DNA from: Acidobacteriota bacterium
GTDB taxonomy: Bacteria; Acidobacteriota; Thermoanaerobaculia; Thermoanaerobaculales; Sulfomarinibacteraceae
Direction of reading: 5' to 3'
DNA: 46,020 nucleotides
Assembly: GCA_022340665.1 (NCBI GenBank)
Contig: JAJDNM010000002.1
Span: forward strand, 1 to 46,020
The position numbers were made by a program, and so were the translations under genes. Each line of letters begins with the position of its first letter. Positions within the stretch are counted from its first letter, which is position 1. The notes beneath the pieces are model-generated. The model saw nothing but the letters and a program-made list of their open reading frames with translations. It did not search any database and was not told the DNA's origin. Shown here piece after piece: positions 8,335-16,221 of the stretch.

Positions 8335-9825
8335 CTATTTCAACAGATTCTCGAGGAATGTGGCTGCGAGCACGACTCCGAAGCCGGACGCCCCTTTTGG
8401 CAGACCATTGTGTTCCTTCTCGTTGTAAGCGACGCCCGCGATATCGAGGTGTGCCCAGCTCACCTTTTCGGGGACCCACTGCTTGAGGAAGGTGCCGGCG
8501 GTGACCGGCCCACCCCAGCGTCCGCCGACATTCTTGATGTCTGCCCACTCGCTCTTCAGGTAGGTGACGTACTCATCGTAAAGAGGCATCGGCCACACTC
8601 GCTCGCCGACCTGCTCGCCGAGCTTGCGAAGCTCAGCGAGGAGATCCTCGTCGTTGCCCATCATGCCGGCGGCTTCGTGGCCGAGCGCCACGACACAAGC
8701 TCCGGTAAGGGTGGCAAAGTCGATCACGATGTCAGGATTGAATCGCGCCGAGTAGTGCAGCGCGTCAGCCAGGATCAGCCGGCCCTCGGCGTCGGTGTTG
8801 TCTACCTCGACCGTCTTTCCGCTCGAGGTCGTGAGGACGTCTCCTGGTCTGATCGCGGTTCCCGACGGCATGTTTTCGACCGCAGGAATCAGACCGACGA
8901 CCTTGATTGGCAGGTCGAGATCGGCGACTGCACGCATGGTGCCCATGACGGTGGCGGCGCCGCACATGTCGTACTTCATCCAGCCCATCCCGGCGGCAGG
9001 CTTGAGTGAGATGCCGCCGGCGTCGAATGTCACGCCCTTACCGACCAGCACCACGGATTTCTTCGGTTTCTTCGGCCGGTGCTCGATGACGATCATCCGC
9101 GGCTCCTGCTCGGATCCCTGGCAGACACCGAGGATGCCGCCCATCTTCTCTTTCTGGAGCTCTTTCAAACCGAGAATCGTGACCCGTAGCCCCTTGATGT
9201 TTTCGGCCATTTCCTTGGCCGCCTGGGCAAAGCTCTCGGGGTTGAGATCATTGGACGGTCGGTTACCGAGATCCCTCGCGATTTGCTGGGATGTTCTCAA
9301 GAGGCGGACCTTTTTCAGGCACTCTTCGAGATCTTCCTCGGACTCCTTGACGAGAGGAAGAATGTGAAGGCCATCGATCTTCTCAAACTCGTTCTTCTTG
9401 GATTTGAACTGGTCGTAGGTGTAATCGGAGATCGCGGCCTCGCGGAGCGCGAAGAGACGCGATTCGGCCGCTGTGAGGCCGTGGACCTTGACCGGAACGC
9501 CGATTGCGATCTGATACTCGCGGTTTTTTGTTGCCTGACGCATGACCCGGTTGAGGGTTTCACGCATCTTCGCGTGCGTGATCTCCTGTTCCTTGCCGAT
9601 GCCAACGAAGGTGACCCGATGAGCGAGATCGAGCGGACACTCGCCCGAAATCATTTCCCCCTCTTCTCCGCGCGGATTGAGGGCCTTTGCCTTGGCCCTC
9701 AAGGACTTCCGTTCCTTGGCCGAGAAATCCAGCCCGCTGAGGGGATCGCTTTCGGTGCTCTGGAAGATGTAAATGCAATCGAGGGGTTCTTCGGGGGTTT
9801 CGCGAAACTGATGAAGATCTGCCAT
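8335..9825 (-). CDS. pepA: Leucyl aminopeptidase (M17 family)
   Basis: This cytosolic dimetallo-aminopeptidase removes N-terminal residues from peptides. The C-terminal catalytic domain shows the metal and substrate ligands in GKGVTFDAGGISLKP, MKYDMCGAA and the M17 signature N-T-D-A-E-G-R-L. The N-terminal macro-like M17 domain is present and divergent. I set the start at MADLHQF (9825). An AAGGAGG lies 13-14 bases upstream, which is long but usable, and the extra 16 residues of the longer frame are not family-like. About 496 residues, a normal length. Confidence 0.93.
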   Translation of the reverse strand: MADLHQFRETPEEPLDCIYIFQSTESDPLSGLDFSAKERKSLRAKAKALNPRGEEGEMISGECPLDLAHRVTFVGIGKEQEITHAKMRETLNRVMRQATKNREYQIAIGVPVKVHGLTAAESRLFALREAAISDYTYDQFKSKKNEFEKIDGLHILPLVKESEEDLEECLKKVRLLRTSQQIARDLGNRPSNDLNPESFAQAAKEMAENIKGLRVTILGLKELQKEKMGGILGVCQGSEQEPRMIVIEHRPKKPKKSVVLVGKGVTFDAGGISLKPAAGMGWMKYDMCGAATVMGTMRAVADLDLPIKVVGLIPAVENMPSGTAIRPGDVLTTSSGKTVEVDNTDAEGRLILADALHYSARFNPDIVIDFATLTGACVVALGHEAAGMMGNDEDLLAELRKLGEQVGERVWPMPLYDEYVTYLKSEWADIKNVGGRWGGPVTAGTFLKQWVPEKVSWAHLDIAGVAYNEKEHNGLPKGASGFGVVLAATFLENLLK

Positions 9826-9873
9826 GGGATGAGGTGGACCCTCCTTAGATAAGTCATCAATACGGCCGCGCAT

Positions 9874-9957
9874 TGTAGCATATCTCTGTCAAGTTCATTT
9901 AAGATATTGTTATTCAGTATTTTATGCTTCACGGATGGGCTGAAATCCTGCCTGAAA
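9874..9957. other. AT-rich gap upstream of pepA
   Basis: This short AT-rich gap lies between the macro-domain gene and pepA. On the minus strand it contains TTGACA and TACAAT, but only nine bases apart, so they are not a standard sigma-70 pair. Probably one of them belongs to the pepA promoter; I cannot say which. Confidence 0.3.
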
Positions 9958-10524
9958 TCACGATTCGGGCATGAAGGTTGCTAGGGCGCGGACTGCAGCC
10001 GTGAAATGATCGGCAGTCGGTTCGTCGAAGGCGGTGAATCGTACCAGTCGAAGGGTCGATTCCGGATGATCGGTGAGCCAGGTTCGGACGGTCTCGACGA
10101 TCAGCGAGGTGCCTTCCTTCTTCGGGTAGCCGAAAATGCCGGTGGAGATCGCCGGAAAGCTGATCGAAGTAACCCCCAGCTCCGCCGCTCTCTCGAGGCT
10201 CGCGACCACCGCGGATTCGAGGAGATCGTGCTCGTTTCCCTGGCCCCATATCGGGCCGACAGCGTGGATGACCCAACGGCTCGGGAGGGTGCCGGCGCCG
10301 GTGACTGCAGCGCCACCGGTGTCGATCGGTGCGAGCCGGTCCGACTCTTCCTGGATTGCGGCGCCGCCGCGGGCGACGATGCCTCCGGCGAGTCCCCCGC
10401 CGTGAGCGAGGTGGCTGTTCGCAGCGTTGACGATCGCGTCCACCCGTTCGGCAGTCACGTCTCCGAGAACGGCTTGAAAAACGAAGCCAGCTTCGTGATG
10501 CTCAGCCATGACCCTGGATTCCAT
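9958..10524 (-). CDS. Macro-domain protein (ADP-ribose / O-acetyl-ADP-ribose hydrolase type)
   Basis: Macro domains bind ADP-ribose, and the MacroD-type ones remove it from proteins or from O-acetyl-ADP-ribose. The hallmarks are AIVNAANS, the glycine loop GGGLAGGI, H-A-V-G-P and SFPAISTGIFGYP near the C terminus, so the fold and binding loops look intact. I chose the ATG at 10524 (MESRVMAEHH) because a TAGAAT box ends six bases upstream; a further ATG eighteen bases in is possible. The gene is divergent from the crotonase-like gene. There is no sirtuin or ART gene nearby to suggest a toxin system. Confidence 0.88.
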   Translation of the reverse strand: MESRVMAEHHEAGFVFQAVLGDVTAERVDAIVNAANSHLAHGGGLAGGIVARGGAAIQEESDRLAPIDTGGAAVTGAGTLPSRWVIHAVGPIWGQGNEHDLLESAVVASLERAAELGVTSISFPAISTGIFGYPKKEGTSLIVETVRTWLTDHPESTLRLVRFTAFDEPTADHFTAAVRALATFMPES

Positions 10525-10530
10525 GGCCAC

Positions 10531-10536
10531 ATTCTA
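10531..10536 (-). promoter_or_regulatory. -10 box for macro-domain gene, leaderless-type spacing
   Basis: TAGAAT on the minus strand is followed by GTGGCC (6 nt) and the ATG at 10524. No Shine-Dalgarno sequence is present. Confidence 0.5.
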
Positions 10537-10580
10537 GCCCGCATTGCTGATGAAGTCCCCATTGTGGACAGTGGTGCGGG

Positions 10581-10586
10581 TAGACT
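10581..10586 (+). promoter_or_regulatory. -10 box for crotonase-like gene, leaderless-type spacing
   Basis: TAGACT is followed by CTGTGC (6 nt) and the ATG at 10593. It sits 44 bases from the opposing -10 box of the macro-domain gene, so the two divergent promoters must share upstream DNA. Confidence 0.5.
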
Positions 10587-10592
10587 CTGTGC

Positions 10593-11204
10593 ATGAGGAG
10601 ATTTCGGTGGGACCACAACCGGGATGCACTGGAACAGATTGACAATCTCCATTCGTCGGCACGGGAGATCGGGTATCTGAGAGTCGAGTTTCCGGCGGGT
10701 GGTGACGGAAGCCGGATACCGTGGTTGTCTCTCGAGCCGTGGACTAGGAGCCGGGCGGTCACTGTAGCTGTCGTCGAAAGCGGAGAGATTGTGTCGCCGG
10801 CATTGGATGTCGCCCTGTGCTCCGACCTCGTCTATCTGTGCCCGAAGGTTGTGCTTCGGCTCTCCACATCCACCGCGCCACCGTCGGATGGCGTGATCTG
10901 GGCTCTTGGCCGATCGGGCCGTGCGGCCCTCGCCCGTGGGTTGTTGGAAACCCGAGATCTCAATCCGACCGAGGCCGTGGTGCTTGGTCTCGCGACGGCA
11001 GAGGTCGCTGAGGACTGCCCTCTGCCGATTCCGGATGACGCCTCGGTGGCTTCGTTGACCGCGGCCCGAGACCTGATGCGGGCGTCGGCGCGCGGGAGCT
11101 CCGGCCTCGCCCTCGAGTTGGCGAGCTTTCGCCTTCTGTTTGCCGCCGGCGATCCCGAGGAGGGTGCGCGGGCGTTCCTCGAGAAGCGCGATCCGAAGTT
11201 TTGA
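10593..11204 (+). CDS. Divergent, short crotonase-fold protein
   Basis: The last 50 residues look like the C-terminal helices of enoyl-CoA hydratase/isomerase proteins (ALELASFRLLFAAGDPEEGARAFLEKRDPKF in outline, with the typical F-L-E-K-R-x-P-x-F ending). The first 150 residues keep the sheet-helix rhythm (VSPALDVALCSDLVYLCP, resembling the A-x-D segment). I cannot see the usual GGG oxyanion loop or the catalytic glutamates. At 203 residues it is shorter than the usual 255-265. It may be a non-catalytic relative or an enzyme with altered chemistry. The role is unknown. Confidence 0.6.
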   Translation: MRRFRWDHNRDALEQIDNLHSSAREIGYLRVEFPAGGDGSRIPWLSLEPWTRSRAVTVAVVESGEIVSPALDVALCSDLVYLCPKVVLRLSTSTAPPSDGVIWALGRSGRAALARGLLETRDLNPTEAVVLGLATAEVAEDCPLPIPDDASVASLTAARDLMRASARGSSGLALELASFRLLFAAGDPEEGARAFLEKRDPKF

Positions 11205-11386
11205 CGGCGCATCGATACCTGGCTCCGTCCACAACAATCAGCAACGAAAAAGTAAGTGGTCTTCGGGTCCACGCACTTCCCGGTGGAGAGAAAATCGAAC
11301 CGATCACGGGTGCATCCCTAGCTGACGACTCCGGCCAGTCCGGGTTCCAGCCGCCAGCACTATCCCGCCTCTGCTAACCTCCGGCC
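11205..11386. other. Intergenic gap before ABC exporter
   Basis: This 182-base gap contains no reading frame I can support and no clear hairpin. Its last 12 bases hold the presumed ABC-exporter -10 box. Confidence 0.3.
11375..11380 (+). promoter_or_regulatory. -10 box for ABC exporter, leaderless-type spacing
   Basis: TAACCT is followed by CCGGCC (6 nt) and the ATG at 11387. There is no Shine-Dalgarno sequence. The hexamer itself is a weak match, so support comes mainly from the shared spacing. Confidence 0.35.
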
Positions 11387-13204
11387 ATGGGCGATTTTCT
11401 GCGTGTCCTGAGGCTCGCAAAGAAACATGGTATGTGGATCCTACTTGCCGCCGTGAGCATGATTGCGGTGGCCGGAACGACCGTGTTTGCCGTCAATCTC
11501 GTTCGTCCAATCATCGATCAACTGCTCGGACCGGCCGTTCCGTTCGAACCGGGGCTCGAGCTGCGGCCAGGCGGGCTGGTGGCAGTTCTCGACGATCTGG
11601 TGGTTCGAGCGGAGAACGGGATGCAGGGTTGGCTCGGCGGTGAAAAATTGGCAATCGTGATCTTGGCCCTTGTCGCAATTGTGATCAAGAGCGCCTCTTC
11701 CTTCCTCGCGCGATATGCCTCGGCCCGGTTCGGCCTGGCGACGATTCGTGATCTGCGCGAAAGGCTATTTCGTTCAATGCTCGCGCAGAGCCCCGCCTTC
11801 TACCACGATCGCTCGACCGCAGGTCTGGTGTCGCGGGCGACCAACGATCTCCAGTTGCTGCGCGAAGCTTTGGCTGAGCGGTTTGGTGATGTCGCTCAGG
11901 ATCTCGTTACGGTTCCGGCAATCTCGATTTACCTCCTGTCCCTGGACGTTCGGCTTACATTGGTGACGGCCATCGCGACACCACTGTTCTTCGCGCCGGT
12001 CGTGCACCTCAGCCGCAGGCTGCGGGTACGCGCCCGTCAAGCTCAGGAACGCACCGAAGAGGTGGCGGTGGTGGTGGACGAAACAACGCGCGGAATTCGT
12101 GTCGTCCAGAACTTCGGCATGGTCCACCCGATGATGGATCGCTTTCGCCTTGCAAACCAGGAGCAATATGCTGCCAGCCTCGGAGCTCGCGCAATCCATG
12201 CCGCCAATGCGCCGGTCATGGAGGTTGTGGGTGCTGTTGCGGCACTGGGCTTGGCCGTATACGCGGGACTGCAAATCACGGCTGGCACGATGACCCCGGG
12301 AGACTTTTCGGCCTTCGTGCTCGGAGCCTACGCGCTGTACAACCCGCTCAAGAGACTCAACAAATTCAATTTCAGTCTGCAACAGGCGGCTGTGGCTTCT
12401 TCCAGGGTCTTTGAGGTCATCGATGCAGTTCCGGCGGTGAGCAGTTGCCCAGGTGCGAGGCCCGTCGAACGACTCGATAGCGGAGTTCATTTTTCAGGAG
12501 TAGGTTTTTCGTATCCGTTCCGGTGCCGCGTCCTGGACGCGCTCGACCTCTCAATTCCATTTCGATCGACGGTGGCGCTCGTCGGGCCCTCGGGGGCAGG
12601 CAAAAGCACGGTTGCCCAGTTGATCCCCAGGTTCATCGATGTCGGAGAGGGAGCTGTGAAGGTCGGGCAACACGACGTCAGGGATCTCGACCTTGAAAAT
12701 CTGCGCTCGAGGATCGGTTTCGTGACCCAGGAGACCTTCCTCTTCAACGACAGTGTTCGAGCCAATGTCGTCTGTGGACGCACCTGGGTCGGCGATGAAG
12801 CTGTAGAAAGGGCCGTCAGGCTCTCCGGGGCCGACGCCTACATCGCGAATCTACCGAAAGGACTCGACACGCTGGTGGGTGAAGGCGGCGCGAAACTGTC
12901 GGGAGGACAGCGTCAAAGATTAGCGATTGCCCGTGCGGTCCTCTCGGACCCTGATCTTCTGATACTCGATGAGGCGACCTCCGAGCTCGACGCCGAGTCG
13001 GAGGCCAAAATCATGGAAGCTCTCGCCGGGAACGGTCACGACTGTACAATCCTGGTCATTACCCACCGGTTGGCAGCCATACGTCGAGCGGACCATATCG
13101 CCGTCCTTGCAGATGGGAGAATCGCTGAGCTCGGAACTCACGAAGAGCTGATGGCTGCCAATGGTCGATATCGCCAGATGGTGGAACGACTGGAAATCAC
13201 CTAG
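11387..13204 (+). CDS. ABC exporter, fused membrane and ATPase domains (MsbA-like)
   Basis: This is a 605-residue half-transporter of the lipid A/multidrug exporter class. An N-terminal six-helix domain (helices at about 16-40, 85-105, 175-215 and 275-310) is followed by the nucleotide-binding domain. Visible motifs are Walker A G-P-S-G-A-G-K-S-T (about residue 400), Q-loop FVTQE, signature L-S-G-G-Q-R-Q-R (about 504), Walker B LLILDEATSELD and the H-loop ITHRLAAI. The substrate cannot be read from sequence; lipid A flipping is the likeliest inference for a stand-alone gene of this type. Confidence 0.9.
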   Translation: MGDFLRVLRLAKKHGMWILLAAVSMIAVAGTTVFAVNLVRPIIDQLLGPAVPFEPGLELRPGGLVAVLDDLVVRAENGMQGWLGGEKLAIVILALVAIVIKSASSFLARYASARFGLATIRDLRERLFRSMLAQSPAFYHDRSTAGLVSRATNDLQLLREALAERFGDVAQDLVTVPAISIYLLSLDVRLTLVTAIATPLFFAPVVHLSRRLRVRARQAQERTEEVAVVVDETTRGIRVVQNFGMVHPMMDRFRLANQEQYAASLGARAIHAANAPVMEVVGAVAALGLAVYAGLQITAGTMTPGDFSAFVLGAYALYNPLKRLNKFNFSLQQAAVASSRVFEVIDAVPAVSSCPGARPVERLDSGVHFSGVGFSYPFRCRVLDALDLSIPFRSTVALVGPSGAGKSTVAQLIPRFIDVGEGAVKVGQHDVRDLDLENLRSRIGFVTQETFLFNDSVRANVVCGRTWVGDEAVERAVRLSGADAYIANLPKGLDTLVGEGGAKLSGGQRQRLAIARAVLSDPDLLILDEATSELDAESEAKIMEALAGNGHDCTILVITHRLAAIRRADHIAVLADGRIAELGTHEELMAANGRYRQMVERLEIT

Positions 13205-13284
13205 GCTAAATATCGAATGTTCAGACGTTTGTTTTTGGAGCGGGAGCGGGTAATCTGGGAGTTCGGGTAGGCTGGAGTGCGGAT

Positions 13285-14181
13285 ATGACCCTCATGAGTA
13301 TGACTGGGTTTGGCCGAGCGCGGGCAGAGCTGTCGGATCGATTTGCGGCATCCGTAGTGGTGCGTTCAGTCAATCACCGATATCTCGACATTCAGGTGCG
13401 GACCAACACCCGCGAAGAAACGCCTGAGATCGATGCAGTTGCTCGTGCGGGCGTTTCGGAGCATTTTCGCCGCGGTCGAGTCACGGCGCAGATCAATCTC
13501 GAGCGGAAAACCTCTGCTGATGTCGATGTTGTGGTCAATACCGAGGCCGTGCAGGCGGTGCTCGACCAGCTTGCCCGAGTCTCTTCGGGTCGAGAAATCG
13601 GCGGGTCGGTGAGAATCGGGGACATTCTGTCAGTTCCCGGATTGATTACTGTTGCGTCGCCGGACACGATCCTCGACCAGGGGGAGCTGGATGCTCTTCG
13701 ATCCGCGGTCAACGAAGCGGCTGCGGAGGTTGTGGCAATGCGGCGCGACGAGGCTGCTCGTCTCGTACAACAGATCGAGTCAGAGTTGAGTGAGCTTGCC
13801 TCTTTTGTCGATTGGTTCGAGCCGCAGATGTCGGATCTCAGAAAGCGGATTTTCGAACGAACCCAGGAACGGATCGATGGCCTCCTCGGTCCGGAGATAA
13901 ACGTCGATTCAGAGCGTGTACTGCAGGAGGCTGCGATACTCGCCGACCGGGCAGATGTCGCTGAGGAGGTGGTTCGTCTTCGCTCTCACATGGAGAATTT
14001 CAGAGAGCGCCTCGAATCCGGAGGGGTCGTCGGGCGTTCTCTGGACTTCCTGTGCCAGGAGATTCACCGAGAGCTCAACACACTGGGATCGAAATGTCGT
14101 GAGTTCGGAGTCGTGGATCGCCTGGTGGATGCCAAGTCCTCTGCCGAACGAATTCGGGAGCAGGTCCAGAACCTGGAGTAA
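13285..14181 (+). CDS. yicC: YicC-family endoribonuclease
   Basis: This 298-residue protein has the family's N-terminal SMTGFGRA motif, the SVNHRYLDIQ motif and the C-terminal Q-E-I-H-R-E-L-N-T-L-G-S-K block that carries the conserved polar residues. YicC/YloC proteins are hexameric RNases linked to small-RNA decay and stationary-phase survival. The ATG at 13285 is preceded by GGAG at seven bases. A histidine kinase operon follows after 50 bases. Confidence 0.92.
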   Translation: MTLMSMTGFGRARAELSDRFAASVVVRSVNHRYLDIQVRTNTREETPEIDAVARAGVSEHFRRGRVTAQINLERKTSADVDVVVNTEAVQAVLDQLARVSSGREIGGSVRIGDILSVPGLITVASPDTILDQGELDALRSAVNEAAAEVVAMRRDEAARLVQQIESELSELASFVDWFEPQMSDLRKRIFERTQERIDGLLGPEINVDSERVLQEAAILADRADVAEEVVRLRSHMENFRERLESGGVVGRSLDFLCQEIHRELNTLGSKCREFGVVDRLVDAKSSAERIREQVQNLE

Positions 14182-14192
14182 GCGGCGCGCGA

Positions 14193-14198
14193 TATTAT
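14193..14198 (+). promoter_or_regulatory. -10 box upstream of histidine kinase
   Basis: TATTAT lies 33 bases before the GTG start of the kinase. A GGGAGG sits between them, so this transcript would have a short leader with a Shine-Dalgarno sequence. No convincing -35 box is seen. Confidence 0.45.
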
Positions 14199-14231
14199 CG
14201 GAGGGCAGATGGATGGGAGGGCTGCGGACTT

Positions 14232-15827
14232 GTGACTCGGCGGCGCATCTTGTTGCAGACGAGAATCGCGCGTCACATCACATTCACGGTGGTGGTGAGT
14301 CTCGTAATCAGTGCGCTGGTGCTCGTCGTATTCCGTCACCAGTTCGTACGCCGGAACATGGAGCGTTCTGCGCGCACGTACGCGTCGCTGATCAGTGAGC
14401 CTCTGACACACCTCGTGCAATTTCTCGGCTCATCGGGCAAGGGCTTGCTCGATCAACAAGTTGCACAGCTTCGAATGATGAACGACGATATCGAACGCCT
14501 CGAGATTGTTGATGTTCGAGGCCAGGTCGTGCTCCGCGCCGAGGGTGACAGCGTTGTTCTATTCGGTGACGGCGTCGAGGCTCCGGTGATCAACGATCGA
14601 GAGCTCCTTCGAGCCATTTCTGGACTCGAACCGACTGCGAGACAAGTCACCGAACCGGATGGGAGCGATGCATACCAGGTGGTGGCTCCAGTCGTGAAGC
14701 AATGGGGAGAGCACGTTTACTCCCTGGTTGGGACCTTCACCTACGCCAATGTCGATCGGCAGCTCCGCTCTTCGCTGTGGTTGTCCGCTTTGATTCTGGC
14801 GATCGGTCTGGTGCTGGCGCATCGGGTGTCGGTGATGCTGGCCGGCGGCATCACTCTCGATCTCGATCGTCTGCGGGCAGGTGTGACGAGAATTCAGGAA
14901 GGTCGGCTCGAGGAACGAGTCTCGATCAACTCCCGTGATGAGATCGAGGAGCTTGCCAACGCGTTCAACCTGATGGCGGATGAGTTGGTCGCTACAATTC
15001 GCCAGCTTCGCGAGGCCAACCGGGAGCTCGAAACCCTTGACCAGACCAAAGCCGACCTGGTGGCAAACGTGTCGCACGAGCTCAAGACGCCATTGACAGC
15101 GTTGCGCGGCTACCTCGAATTGATATCGGACGGTGGGCTGGGGACCGTATCGGAGCAAGCGACAGAAGCGGTCATGGTGTGCAGGAAAAACGTCCAGCGA
15201 CTCTCGCTGAGAGTTGAAGAGCTCGTTCAACTTGCTCATATCGATCGGTTTACCGCCCTCGATGCTGCGCGCGAGGAAATCGATCTCCGGCCGATCTTGG
15301 ACGGAGTCATCGACACCATTCGTCCGCGCATCGAAGGCAGAGGGGTCAAATTCGTCCTGCAAGTGCAGCCGGACCTCACGACCTTGGAGGCCAATCCGGA
15401 GCAGATCGAACGGGTATTCCTCAACCTGCTGGACAATGCCGCCAAATTCACCCCGGAGGGTGGCTCGATCGTCATCATCGCGGAGGCTTCTCGGCATGAA
15501 GGTCGCGAAGGGGCCCTGATTCGAATTCAGGACAGCGGTGTTGGCATTCCGACTACCGAGTTGGTCCGGATATTTGATCGCTTCTATCAGGTCGATCCGA
15601 GCTCACGCCGGCGGTTTGGTGGGATGGGCCTCGGCCTGTCACTCGTGCGCAGCATCGTCGAGGCTCACCGTGGAGCGGTCTGGGCGGAGAGCGAAGAGGG
15701 GATTGGATCTACGTTCTTCGTCTGGCTGCCATTCAAGGAGGTCGAGGAGGACTCTGCAGCGGAGGACGATCAGTCTGTTAGACTCGAAGGTGCTGGCTTG
15801 AGTCCTTCTACGATTGGGGAGGTTTGA
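14232..15827 (+). CDS. Membrane sensor histidine kinase
   Basis: This 531-residue two-component kinase has a first membrane helix at about 17-37, an extracytoplasmic sensor of about 140 residues, a second helix near 180-200 and a HAMP domain to about 255. The phospho-acceptor domain has V-S-H-E-L-K-T-P-L-T, with the histidine at about residue 282. The HATPase domain has N-box NLLDNAAKF, G1 DSGVGIP and G2 GMGLGLSL. Start is GTG after GGGAGG. The stop overlaps the ATG of the receiver gene (TGATG), so the two are translated together. The signal is unknown; the sensor region matches no domain I can name. Confidence 0.93.
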   Translation: MTRRRILLQTRIARHITFTVVVSLVISALVLVVFRHQFVRRNMERSARTYASLISEPLTHLVQFLGSSGKGLLDQQVAQLRMMNDDIERLEIVDVRGQVVLRAEGDSVVLFGDGVEAPVINDRELLRAISGLEPTARQVTEPDGSDAYQVVAPVVKQWGEHVYSLVGTFTYANVDRQLRSSLWLSALILAIGLVLAHRVSVMLAGGITLDLDRLRAGVTRIQEGRLEERVSINSRDEIEELANAFNLMADELVATIRQLREANRELETLDQTKADLVANVSHELKTPLTALRGYLELISDGGLGTVSEQATEAVMVCRKNVQRLSLRVEELVQLAHIDRFTALDAAREEIDLRPILDGVIDTIRPRIEGRGVKFVLQVQPDLTTLEANPEQIERVFLNLLDNAAKFTPEGGSIVIIAEASRHEGREGALIRIQDSGVGIPTTELVRIFDRFYQVDPSSRRRFGGMGLGLSLVRSIVEAHRGAVWAESEEGIGSTFFVWLPFKEVEEDSAAEDDQSVRLEGAGLSPSTIGEV

Positions 15828-16216
15828 TGGCTCGGGTTTTCGTTGTCGATGATGAGCCGGATATGGTGGATCTCCTTGCGACGATTCTCAAATCCGACGG
15901 TCTTGAGGTCGAGACCGATACTGATGGGCGCTCAGCTCTCGCGCGGCTCCTGGCCGACCCCCCCGATCTCGTGTTGCTCGATCTCATGATGCCCGATCTC
16001 GATGGAATGGAGCTGCTCAAGCTGCTGCGGCTCGACGCCAACGGAGCAGGGGTCCCGGTGCTCGTGGTCAGTGCCAGGAGCGGCCATCAGGATCAGCTCG
16101 GCACGTTGCAGTTGGGAGCGAACGCATACATCTGCAAGCCATTTTCTCCGCGCGAGCTTGTGCGACAGGTGCGCCAGCTTCTCGATGAGGCCTCGCAAGG
16201 CGAGACGAGCGCCTGA
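15827..16216 (+). CDS. Single-domain response regulator (CheY-like)
   Basis: This 129-residue stand-alone receiver domain has the acidic pocket VDDEPD near residues 7-12, the phospho-acceptor D in LLDLMMPD (about residue 52), the S/T switch (VVSAR) and the lysine in CKPFSP. It has no output domain, so it must act by protein contact. The likely partners are the kinase upstream, the EAL protein five bases downstream, or the pilus motor beyond it. The start is the ATG at 15827, with GGGGAGG upstream. Confidence 0.93.
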   Translation: MARVFVVDDEPDMVDLLATILKSDGLEVETDTDGRSALARLLADPPDLVLLDLMMPDLDGMELLKLLRLDANGAGVPVLVVSARSGHQDQLGTLQLGANAYICKPFSPRELVRQVRQLLDEASQGETSA

Positions 16217-16221
16217 CACGA

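Noticed and set aside
9890-9940. A standard sigma-70 promoter for pepA from TTGACA and TACAAT
   Set aside because: The two boxes are nine bases apart instead of about 17, so they cannot be one normal promoter.
9958-10524. A toxin-antitoxin or phage-defence ADP-ribosylation system around the macro-domain gene
   Set aside because: No ADP-ribosyltransferase, sirtuin or defence-type neighbour is present; the flanking genes are pepA and a crotonase-like gene.
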